NCBI GenBank assembly: GCA_964017195.1
Contig: OZ024895.1
Location: 6,382,001 to 6,446,000, forward strand
Reading direction: 5' to 3'
DNA from: Siderastrea radians
Lineage: Eukaryota > Cnidaria > Anthozoa > Scleractinia > Rhizangiidae
DNA: 64,000 nucleotides
A program made the position numbers and the translations under genes. Below the pieces are notes generated by a model that was not told the origin of the DNA, did no database searches, and saw only the letters and a list, made by a program, of their open reading frames with translations. Positions 11,561 through 21,442 of this stretch are shown here, in pieces (the stretch's first letter is position 1; each line of letters begins with the position of its first letter).

Positions 11561-14500
11561 ATCTTGACCCAAGATCTGCAAGATCTCCTAAATCGATTTT
11601 CAATAAACATTCATTTCCTCCTGTTATGTGGTGATCGAGGAACATTCATTGCTGCAGGTAATGTAAATTTTAAAATTCACTTCGCTTGATCGCGTGACTC
11701 CATGTCTTGTCTAGACTGATTTAATTAATGACTGGTTCTTTAAAACACGAACAGTGTTATTCAGCGTAAGCTTGATGTTCATTGCTAATTGCTCGTTTCA
11801 GGAATAGATATAAACCTCTTCAAGATCGTAGCTGTACTTCCTTGGCGGCTGCGAGTAGATTTGGAACCGCTGAATGGAATAATTTAAATAGAAAGGAGCA
11901 CTTTTATAAACAGCCTGTTTAGGTAAGAAAGATGAGTGTAACCGACGATAATGCCACCGAAGTGTATTTTTGTAATGGTATGTCATTATCTTCCGCGTTT
12001 AATCGGCGTTTACCTGTTTCCTAAATAATCTTGTCAGTAAGTTTGATTTGCTTGCATCCAAAGTTGATTCTTTTGATTGACAACTCACCAGCAAAACCTT
12101 TGCATTCAGTTTCCCGCCGGATAAGCGATTCTGTTCTGAATAATATTGGCTTCAGCTTCAACGAAAATTGCATCAGATGAGCCCAGTCGAGTTGACAGCT
12201 TTTCTCTTTCAGAGAGCGTCTGAAAACATTAGCAGACCCGAAAGGGACCCGAGAGGTTTCATAAATCACTGTGACGTTCTGCTCATGCAGTACTGAAAAC
12301 TGGGAACTCAGTTAGGTAGCAAAAGCTTGATTAGACACTTTGCGTTCCGCTAAGAGCATACGAATGTTCGTTTTATGTTTGTTTCAGGCATGCAATAACT
12401 CTTCAGGACCAGAGTCTTTGTTCCTTCGTGGTGACTGCGAATCGACTTGCAGGCGTTTTGACTTCATTTTAGCCAAAGGTAGGCACTTGGGAATGAAGTT
12501 ATGTAGCGTACGCAGTATTTTGACTGAGCGTTTTGATTGACGATGCCAGTAATCGAGGCAAGCCGGCGTTTCATAAGATATATGATTTTATTGCAACTGA
12601 ATATAAAACCTCTAGTGACTCCGAGTAATATTTGCCAGTTATTTCTGAAAGCTATACCTCTGAAAGGGTGTGTTTTATTTTTAAAATTTGCTTGAAACTA
12701 TACTATCGGTTCGATTTATGCCCCCTAAATCTCATATGTGAAGTTGCTACCTAGTGTAGCATCTTCAGTGGCAGTTCTTGAAAAGATCGATTTTGTTTAA
12801 AACACTTAATGAGAAACATTCTGATTCATTTGATACTCAGAACTTCCCTGTGCGAAATTTAAACATACGGGAGGACTGAATGTACGAAAATATGAAAGGC
12901 GGACAGTAAAGCTTGTCAGGCGGAAATGAGTTACTCGCTTTTCAAGGTGAAGAAAAATTTATATTCTCACCGAGGACTACAAATCATGTAAACTAGCTAG
13001 TGTGACTCCACGGCTTGTCTAGACTGATTTTATTAATGACTGGTTATGTCATAAAACGACAGTTTAATCTCAATATGTCCTTGATGCATGTTCACTGATA
13101 ATTGTTTGTTTCAGGAATACATCGCTGCTCCAAGACCATCATAGTTGTACTTTTTTGGTGACCGAGAATAGATCTGGACCCGCTGGCTGGAGTAATTTTA
13201 GACAGAAAGGGAAAGTTCACACAAATTCCTGCGAAAAGACGAGGTAAGCAAGCCGAGAAGTGTGCAGTGAAATTATGCCAGCGAAGCATATTAATGTAAT
13301 GGTACGGTCTTACTTTTAAGATCCACATAAAGCGATGAAATTAAGCTGTTCCCAGTAAATAATTTTTTTGTCAGTACTCGTTAGTGAGTTTGCTTGAAGT
13401 TAATGAGTTCTTCTGATCGACAGCGCTCGAAAGAAATCCAGTTTGCATTCAGATGCCCGGTCGGATAAGCGATTCTAAACTGTTCTAGGAAAACTGCATC
13501 TGTTCAGTTGGGGTCTGCCTAATGTGCGAGCCAGCGAGCCATGCGAGTCACAGTGCGAGCCATGCGAGTCAGGCGAGCCAGGATGCGAGTCATGATTTTA
13601 ACGCTAGAAAATGTTTTTAAAACATGTTGTTGAGCAATATAAATAAAATAAAATAAAAAATAGCGACGCTTTCGTGATTCTGAAAACGTGTAAAATGGTA
13701 CTGCATGCCGTAAATATACTCATTGCGTGTTAGGCTCAATGTATACATTGTGTTTTGCTGCTTGGAACATCAAACGAGCGCACATTTCGACGAAAAATAG
13801 CGTCAAAGACGAGTATATGTGTTGATTGCAAAACGATTAATCGAGTTACATGTAAACATCAACATATGAAAAAGATATTTAATAAGATGACAGGTTGCAT
13901 ACACTACCGGAAGTAACGCATTCTGTATTAGTCTTTTCAGAACACGGCTGCGATAGTTCGCGGCATTTTGCCATTTTATTGTCTGTTTACTTATATTTTC
14001 TATTTTTGTATTTTTGTCTCCTGTGTGGGTGTGGGGGGGGGGGGGAAGCTGACGGGGGGCTAAGCGTCTTTATTGAAGGGGTGCACAAATATTGCGTTTC
14101 AATTATAAATCACAACCTCTAAAAGAAAAGAAACTCTTAAGCATCTGAACTAATGAAAGATGAGTCCGTAATGAAGCTTACAAACTTATGTCTTTTTTCT
14201 GTTGTTCAGTCAAAGGCGTTTCGATCAACAACGTCATTCCAATTTTGTACGGGCAAATAAAAGAATTTCTGGGCAATTTTCCCATGCATGCATAACGTGA
14301 ACAAAAGAAGAATGTTCTTTTAATCCAGGACTTCGTTATAGTCCTGTAGATACTTGTGCATACTTATTTCATTTATTTCTTTCCTTTATTTTTTTACTTT
14401 TAATTTTTTTAGTTTTTTGCTTGACTCGCATGGCTCGCATGGCTCGCACTATGACTCGCATGGCTCGCACTATGACTCGCATGGCTCGCACTATGACTCG

Positions 14501-16317
14501 CATGGCTCGCTGGCTCGCATGTTAGTAAAACTCGTTCAGTTGAGTCGACGGACGTCTCTTTCCGAGAGCCTCTTAGAAGATCAGCGGACCCGAAAGGGAT
14601 CCAAGAGGCTTTATAAATGTCTTTTTGTGAAAACATTTTTGCGAGAAACCATCAATTCCTCAGTACACATAGCAAAAGCTACACACGACACTTCGCATGA
14701 CGGGACTGATATGCTAATGTTCGTTTCATGTTTGTTTCAATAGCAAATGCGTTAACTTTTCAGGGCAGCAGTCTTTGCACCTTCCTGACGACTGTGGATC
14801 GATTTGCGGTTGAGCAACTTAAACGAAACACTTCATATTTGACAAAGGTAGGCAACTAGGATCACTTTGATGAAATCAGTGAAACAATTCAAAAGCACAC
14901 TTTGATGTGAAAATTTAAGTGACAGGACTATCGACTACAGCAAAGGATGCTTATAATTACGTTAATTTTTTCAGGTATACATCGCCTCTGCAACTTTCTT
15001 AAGAAATGTGAATCGATTTGGAATCGCTATTGAAGTGCTGTAATTGTAGAAAGAAACAGCAAAAGGCTCAACACGAAGAGAAGGTGAGGACATTGTTTTG
15101 GGATTTTAATACCTGCCTGTTGCCGAAATGATTTCCGTAATTTTCTTGGCAATAAATTTCATTAGTTTAAAAGTAATTTAACTTTTAGTGTCCATGAACT
15201 GCATCAGTAGTTCTTGATCTGCGTGCGAAAGCACGCGAGTATAAAAACCTTTGCGTTCAGTTGTATTCTTGATAAACGATCGATTCTGCACAATCAGGCT
15301 TCTGATTTGCGAGATATTGCATCTAATCCCGATCTGTTCAGTGTGGATGATATGGCCTTTCTCTTTTTAAGTCCCGTTGATTACATTCAGCGGATCCGAA
15401 TAAGGACTTGATATAAGTTTTGTAAATTGCTTTGTGAAGCCGGCGAGAAACATTTATTCGCGATTACCGAGAATCGAGGTAGCCAAGTTGATTTAACTTC
15501 CTGTTATCTGTCGGCGTTTAAGAGCTTGATGTTTGCTTGATGTTCGTTTTCAGAAATGCTTCTTCTCTCCAGTGCCTCGTTCTTCAATTCCTGATAACTG
15601 TGAATCGATTGGCAACCCACAGGTAAGCATGCGTTAGAATCATTCATGAAAAGAAACGGAAGCACAACTTAATGGATTGTACCAATTCACCCTTAGTGAA
15701 CAAAACTATACAGAACGCCGGTGCCCACTTGTTCCCTTTCTGAAAAGCCTTTATTGTACGATTAATATGATTTTAATTAACAACCATCAACTTAATAGTT
15801 CTCGTCCCACACACATTGTACAGTAGAAATTCCTAAAGAAGAAGTGCTGAAAGTAGATCTAAACACAATTCAACACGGATGTCAAAACGAAAGCGTAAGG
15901 AGCCAGATCTGCTGTATTTAGTTAATATACACAAAATGAAACAAGAGATCATGACAGTATTGTGTCCATCACTCTCGTTGTGTAAAGTGTTGTTTTTTTT
16001 TTATCGTGTTTGTCATGTTATGAAGCCCCTCTGATCCCTCACATCCTCTCGTTATCTAGAGGTCTCACCTGTTGCCTAAGAACTGAGCGGTGACAGTTTC
16101 GTAAGAAGCGTTCATGCAAGGAAAGATTGACCTGTTTTCACCAAGTTGTAAAAAAATTGATGTTAAAATAATGCAGAAGCAAAAACTCCACTTTTATAAC
16201 CGAATAGATTAGAGCTCCTCAATAACATTTTCATTTTGTAGGAATATTAGCGTCCTAAAAGTTGCCTTTGCACTTCCTGTCGCCTGGTGAAATCTGCGGA
16301 GAAATTAAATTCCAAAG
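11560..16317 (+). ncRNA. Array of eight apparently non-coding spliced exons upstream of the NLR gene (unit 1)
   Basis: Segments with an acceptor AG before and a donor GT after: E1 ending 11,657; E2 11,802-11,922; E3 12,388-12,478; E4 13,115-13,243; E5 14,744-14,847; E6 14,975-15,083; E7 15,554-15,622; E8 16,242-16,317. E2, E4 and E6 are related (GATYTGGAMCCGCTG-like core then an AGAAAGRR run). E3, E5 and E7 are related (GACTGYGRATCGAYTTGC-like core), so the types alternate. All frames contain stops, and E3 and E5 differ in length between units by 2 and 3 nt, which argues against coding. They could be alternative 5' UTR exons of the NLR, whose HEPN exon has an acceptor at 20,774, or a separate lncRNA. 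Transcription is not shown. Confidence 0.45.
13511..14533. mobile_element. 1.0-kb inverted-repeat transposon with GCGAGCC/GCGAGTCA terminal repeats (unit 1 only)
   Basis: The 1,023-bp insertion is flanked by GTTCAGTTG (13,502-13,510 and 14,534-14,542). Unit 2 has the single site at 58,546-58,554. Near each end is an inverted 25-bp match made of GCGAGCC and ATGCGAGTCA words. The right end repeats TGACTCGCATGGCTCGCAC-type units several times. No transposase is visible, so it is non-autonomous. Target duplication of 8-9 bp. It lies in the intron between non-coding exons E4 and E5. Confidence 0.8.
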
Positions 16318-16552
16318 GTAAGCACGATCAATTGTTACGTAGTATTAGTTACTAAGTCTCCTCCGCCCCCCCTCCCCCTCTCCCGCCCCAACCCCTTTGT
16401 CCATGCTCTGAGGTTCTTTTATGTTTCAATATTAATGGATCAATTCACATTTCGGAATCAATCTCAATTCTTTGCTATCTTTTCTGAAATATTGTTAGTT
16501 CCAACTATCCAAAGAAGTGGGCAACACAGGGGTGGGAAAGTAATTGAAAGTA

Positions 16553-16978
16553 CAGTAAAAACCCTTATGTAAGAACCTAGATTTTTCCAACTTAGACTAA
16601 ATAGGTTCTTATAGAAATGGTATTTAGTGGGATTTTAGGTTCTTCAATAGGTTCTTAATTTGATAGGGGTACTAGCGATCAGCACAGATAACTTATGTGA
16701 TAAGGAATATATTGCTGTATTAAATAGTTATCTAGAACACAGTTTAGATGATAACCATACAGTAAATTTATCTTTCCAAAGTACTAGCATGCATATATGG
16801 TACGGTTTTCATTTTAGTTCATTCTTTGAATCTTACTGACTGAAACCTAGACTAAATTTTTTTCTGTATTTTCATCTGTGCCTTTATTTTTGTAAATGGA
16901 GGGGGGGGGGGGGTAAAAATGAAATTTTTAGCCTGACAGGTTCTTAAATTTTAGGTTCTTATACACGGGTTTTTACTG
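16553..16978. mobile_element. Tc1/mariner-type MITE, TA target site (unit 1 only)
   Basis: The 426-bp element has inverted termini beginning CAGTAAAAACCC and containing TAAGAACCTA, with TA on each side (16,551-16,552 and 16,979-16,980). Unit 2 has one TA at 60,564-60,565 with matching flanks. The interior contains a G-run and further GGTTCTTA words; no ORF. Confidence 0.8.
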
Positions 16979-17380
16979 TAGTGGTCCGGGTATTTGAAAT
17001 AAATTCGTATAACCTCGGGAAAAAAGAAAGAAAGAGAAAGAGATATTTTTTTCTTTAATTAGAAAGGTCTGTCGTTTATTCTTAGTTTTAACTATTCAAA
17101 TGAGGTCTGTTCATGGAACAGTCCGGGACATATCCATTTCTGGATATATATTTTCCTGCGATGTGATTGGACCAGACCAAATCAAAACAAAACAAGTTTG
17201 GCCGAGAGAAACTGGGACCAGCCATGAGGCGATTAGAAAATTTTGCCAAGCGGCCATATTGAAATACACAAAACGCATACAATATTGACCACATGTACAA
17301 TTTTGACCACATGTATAACTACGTTTACGCTACAACATCTCTACAGACATCTCCTCTTTGTTCTCGCACTCCATAAGGGA

Positions 17381-17962
17381 ATGGCGAAGTCGTTCCAACA
17401 CAATCTCCGTGTAAATCCTCGGTCCGAAGATACGAATAGTGGCGGTGACGAAGGCAGAAGTGTTGATCATCGTAGATCAGCCCGGCCCAATGGGCAACGA
17501 TTTGCTTGTGGCTCAAATGTTATCCTCGACAAATATAATAAGGGTACCCTGACACCGACCGAAAAAGACAAGAGATACGACGAAAGTGCTGTAAAGTCCC
17601 CAGGTAGCACTGACGTCCCTGGTGTTGAACCGCTTGATGTCACGCCGGATAAGATCGACATTGACGAACGCCTTGCTAGTGTTTTGGTCCACGAAAGAGC
17701 TATTGCTTCAGCAGCAGAGCCTGATAGCAGAAAACAGCTCTCCTTTAGCCCATCAGAGGCTGTGCTGCCGACCCCAGTAAGGGAGTTGCTGTTAGATAGG
17801 CCTACACCTCAACTTAGTGATCAGGAGAGAGACGAAGTACCCCCCGTCCAGGGGCAAAGCAAAATCATGTTCATTTCAGACATTGACGCGGAACTTTTTG
17901 TTGGACAAGAAAAAACTGAGCAAGAGCCCCAGGAAAATACTGTGTTTGTATTAGACCCGTAA
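17381..17962 (+). CDS. Unrecognised 193-aa ORF inside the 3.58-kb transposon
   Basis: Translation from the ATG at 17,381 gives 193 residues beginning MAKSFQHNLRVNPRSED and ending ENTVFVLDP. The open frame extends back to 17,243, but that part looks like leader. The protein is acidic, rich in D, E, P, S and T, with no transmembrane segment, zinc-binding cluster or known domain that I recognise. Composition suggests a disordered accessory protein of a DNA transposon. It could be a terminal exon of a larger gene, but no upstream acceptor is convincing. Confidence 0.4.
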   Translation: MAKSFQHNLRVNPRSEDTNSGGDEGRSVDHRRSARPNGQRFACGSNVILDKYNKGTLTPTEKDKRYDESAVKSPGSTDVPGVEPLDVTPDKIDIDERLASVLVHERAIASAAEPDSRKQLSFSPSEAVLPTPVRELLLDRPTPQLSDQERDEVPPVQGQSKIMFISDIDAELFVGQEKTEQEPQENTVFVLDP

Positions 17963-19146
17963 CTAGTTTTATTTTGGAAATGCACAGAATTGTAAACAAA
18001 GAACTCTTTTTTAAATTTTTATTACTGTTTATGTTTTTGTTCAACTTAATTTGATAATTATTACCAAAACCATGCTACAGATATATTGCATTTTTATCAG
18101 TTCACAATTATGTGGAGATGAGCCGGAAGATGTGTTAAAATAACTAATGTCAACAAGCAAAAATTCAATTTCCTTACTTAAAATTCAAGACCATTAAGGT
18201 CAAAGTAGTTGTTTTATACACAGTTATTATCGTAGTATATATATTACACTGGATGCATTTCTTATTTCAATAAAATCCAAAATTTTTAAGAACCACATTT
18301 TCTTTAAATTCAGTATGTAACATATTGTTATACTCTAACATGGCAGCTGCGAAAACACCCAGCATCAACAGGTGTAGCAATCCCATTGATTATCTACACT
18401 TCTCCACAGAATAACCCCCCCCCCCCCCCTCTCCCACAATTCTGGAAATTCCAGGTTGGGTAAAAACTTTACAAAATTTAGCCTTGGAGACCCAGGTTTC
18501 CTAATCAAAACAATGACAATCCATGGGGTGTTTCAGACATCTTCCTGAAACCACACATCATTGCACAGTAGTTCACAGTGTTTATCAGTAATAATTTGCA
18601 AACACTCAGTGAGACGGTTCTGGAAAAGTTAATGAATAATAATTTAATGTTTAACATAATTTTATGATCTCCACAACCCACCCAATGTTAAAAAATTTGT
18701 AGTAAACAAAATGTAATACATTTATTAACATAAATGAAGTGAATAAATAAAGAACTAATATGCCATTTTAGCTGCAAATTTATCCCATGGTGATTGAAAG
18801 GTACATGTCTATGAACAGATATACTGATTATTTAACCTTTTTTGATAATGCCCACTACACTCAGCAAATGGGAATGAACTTGAACCTCAGTAGTTTATGG
18901 ATCAAAACCTTTTAATGTGAATTCTCAAACTCATTAATAACTCATAAAGAAAATAGAATGGAAATCATGCACTGACACGTGTTTGGAAATCTGACGAAAA
19001 ATTCCTTGTTTTTGCATCCTCTATTTCTTCGACAAAAATTAATTTTTTTGGGAAGTCATATCAAACACTCGACAGAGTGTTTCATCACAAGATAAAGCAC
19101 ATTGAAGTTTGTTGAAAACACTGTGTCTCATGTTTGATATCTTACT

Positions 19147-19420
19147 CCTGGGGGGGGGGGGAGTACTCAGGTATAGTAATGGGGATGTGCAAAGCCCTTT
19201 TGGGGGGATTGGATTTTGGGTTGGGAATTTTGCGGTGACATTTCTTGAGTAAAATGATTTCAATACAGAGAAAGAAAGGACATTTGTTGGTCAAGATCTG
19301 GGTTGTTGGGCTTTTTGGGGGTATGGATTTGGCCTATAGGGCTATTTTTGGGTATGAAGATTTGTCTTCATTTGCACATCCCTGACAATATAATACCAGA
19401 GTACCCCCCCCCCCCCCCCA
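19147..19420. mobile_element. Poly-G/C-ended MITE nested in the 3.58-kb transposon
   Basis: The left end has a G-run followed by AGTACTC and the right end has GAGTAC followed by a C-run, in inverted orientation. Between them are inverted matches such as GGGGATGTGCAAA and TTTGCACATCCC. It resembles the other poly-G-ended elements at 3,759 and 8,630. The target duplication is unclear. Confidence 0.5.
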
Positions 19421-19460
19421 CAACCTGGGTCAAGGCACCTACATGTACATTAAACTCAAA

Positions 19461-20512
19461 TCACTCACACTGTCCCTTCTCCTCAACAACATATGCAGTC
19501 TCTCGCTGCGCCTGTAATTGTTGCAGTTCTTCGACAATATCATTATAAAACATAACAAGGTTTTCCTTTTTACACTTGTTAAGATTTGCTCTGAAATTGC
19601 CCAGTTTCTGTGACAGGGGTTCCCTGACCTCCTCATCAGAAATCTGCTGTACTTTGTCAGAATTTCTTTGGAGAATCTCATCTTTACTGCTGTTCCTTAT
19701 ATCCTCTGCCACAGCTCTCTCTTCAGCTGTCACATAGAGTGTTTGAACACCGACATCTGCCCTTTTCTGCCCATCAATGAAATGTTTGTTGAAGAGGTTT
19801 AGTCTATTAATTTTAAAGTCTCCTCGTACTTTCCCAGGTCATTATCCAGTTGTGACCATCCAAGGAAGTGACACCAGAGGAACCACCTTGTAGATACCTT
19901 AACAAATGAAAGTTGAAGAGAAATGAAGTAAATAACATGCTTTCAGAATTCATGATTGCAGTACATTATTTTGTAAACAATCAACTGCCATATTCAATTA
20001 ATTGCGATGCCTCTCTTATAAAGTACATGTCAGATGTATGCTTTCAGATTCAGTTAATGACAGTCATGTACAATGAAATAATGAAGCTGTCTTAGCACAA
20101 GCAACACCATTAACTTACTTCGCTTTCCTTCATCTGCAAAGTCATATTTTCTGTTGCTGTTCCATGTGGTCACAAACTACAGAAATGAAAACCACGGATC
20201 AGCTTAGAATATGATATCCACAACTGAAACGCTCGCACAGTGAACCAGTAATGGCGCCGAAATTACACACTAACAGATTTTTAAAGGCTGTGCATATGAA
20301 CCAAAGTATCGTGCATATGCATTCTGTTTGAATAAACAACAAGCAAATTTACTCTAGTTTCTGAAAGTAATTTTTTTGAAAATCAAAAAAATTATTACAA
20401 ACCTGAAATTTGCAAGAAATCAAAGACCACTCCACTCGGAATGCATCCAAAATGAAACCGTTGACTCCACTTTCGGCAGATTTCTCTCAGCGTTAGAATG
20501 ACGCCCGCCATC
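19461..20512 (-). pseudogene. Degraded minus-strand gene of the 3.58-kb transposon
   Basis: Pieces of a reading chain on the minus strand: a candidate first exon from an ATG at 20,512 (MAGVILTLREICRKWSQ, donor CAG|GTTTGT); a short segment about 20,179-20,117 (TTWNSNRKYDFADEGKR, donor AGTAAGT); and a terminal stretch ending at 19,461 that includes FNKHFIDGQKRADVG and VTAEERAVAEDI. The last stretch needs a one-base frame change near 19,810 to join upstream sequence, and the phases of the first junctions do not fit, so the gene looks decayed. Family not recognised. Confidence 0.35.
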
Positions 20513-20802
20513 TTTCTTTTGTTTCTAGTATTCCTCTGATGTTCCTTTCAAAATAGCGCTAGGTCTCATGGGATAGATAAAAGGGACCAAAATAATAGGG
20601 GCGCAAAAGCCATATGAACACTTATTTTCCTCTGAAGGTCCAAGACGCCATTATTGGTGACGTCATCATATATCCAGAAATGGATATGTCCCGGACTGTG
20701 GAATGTAGGGCTTGTGACAATGTAAACTTAAAAGAAAACCAGTGTAACCTCTGCCTTATTCTTACATTTTGTAGGGTTTGACGTCGGTCCATTCATCATT
20801 TC

Positions 20803-21442
20803 ATGGCTTCTGCTGCGCCGCCATTTGCATCCACCAAGGAGACAACTAATTACGCCCGCCTATGTCGTCTCCTGGTGGATGTGGGATCTCAGGCCCTGAG
20901 AGACACGTTCAACAATATACACCCCCCAGCAGGCCTGCATCGAATTTTGACACATCCCCCAGCACATCCTACACTGCAGTCCCTCAGGAAAAAGAGAATT
21001 CTCAACGCTACACAATGGGGGCATTTGTTTCCTACCATCCCTTCTTCTGTCTCATCAGCAAACTTTGACATCACACTATTGATGTTGCTGCTGAGGAATA
21101 TATGTGGCTTGAGTCCTCCGGCCAGTACTGGCAGCTGGGACGTTATTCCACCTGCTTCAGATGTTAGCATTCAAGCTAACATGGTCAGAGTCAAATATTA
21201 CAGAAACAACGTCTATGGCCATGCTAGCAAGGCTTCTGTGGATGAACCAACATTTAACAGCTACTGGCAGGATATCAGCAATGCACTGATGGGACTGGGA
21301 GCTGGACCGGGTTATGGAGCCGCTATCAATCGACTGAAGACCGAGAGCATGGATCCTGACATGGAAGAACACTATAAAGAGCTTCTGAAGGAATGGAAGA
21401 AAGATGAAGATAACATCAAGGACAAACTTGAAGAGATGGAAG
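20803..21442 (+). CDS. Exon encoding DZIP3-like HEPN domain
   Basis: A 640-nt coding exon with an ATG start and donor GAAG|GTATGA (phase 1). The 213 residues are mostly helical. R134-NNVYG-H140 matches the R-x4-6-H motif of HEPN domains, whose Arg and His form the RNase site in active members. The sequence around it ([14 protein letters not shown]) resembles the DZIP3/hRUL138-type HEPN module found in cnidarian and mollusc immune-like proteins (from memory of the family). The C-terminal 40 residues are charged helix running into the coiled-coil stalk. If the donor is not used, the frame reads on to a stop at 21,511-21,513. Confidence 0.7.

Larger units (their letters stand above)
17119..20698. 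mobile_element. 3.58-kb DNA transposon, 31-bp perfect terminal inverted repeats (unit 1 only)
   Basis: Both ends start CAGTCCGGGACATATCCATT and remain identical in inverted orientation for about 31 bp. Direct repeats TGGAA flank it (17,114-17,118 and 20,699-20,703); unit 2 has one TGGAA at 60,701-60,705. It carries a plus-strand ORF (17,381-17,962) and a degraded minus-strand gene (about 20,512 down to 19,461), plus a nested poly-G element (about 19,147-19,420). No recognised transposase catalytic motif is seen, so the superfamily is not assigned. It ends 76 bp upstream of the HEPN exon. Confidence 0.8.
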
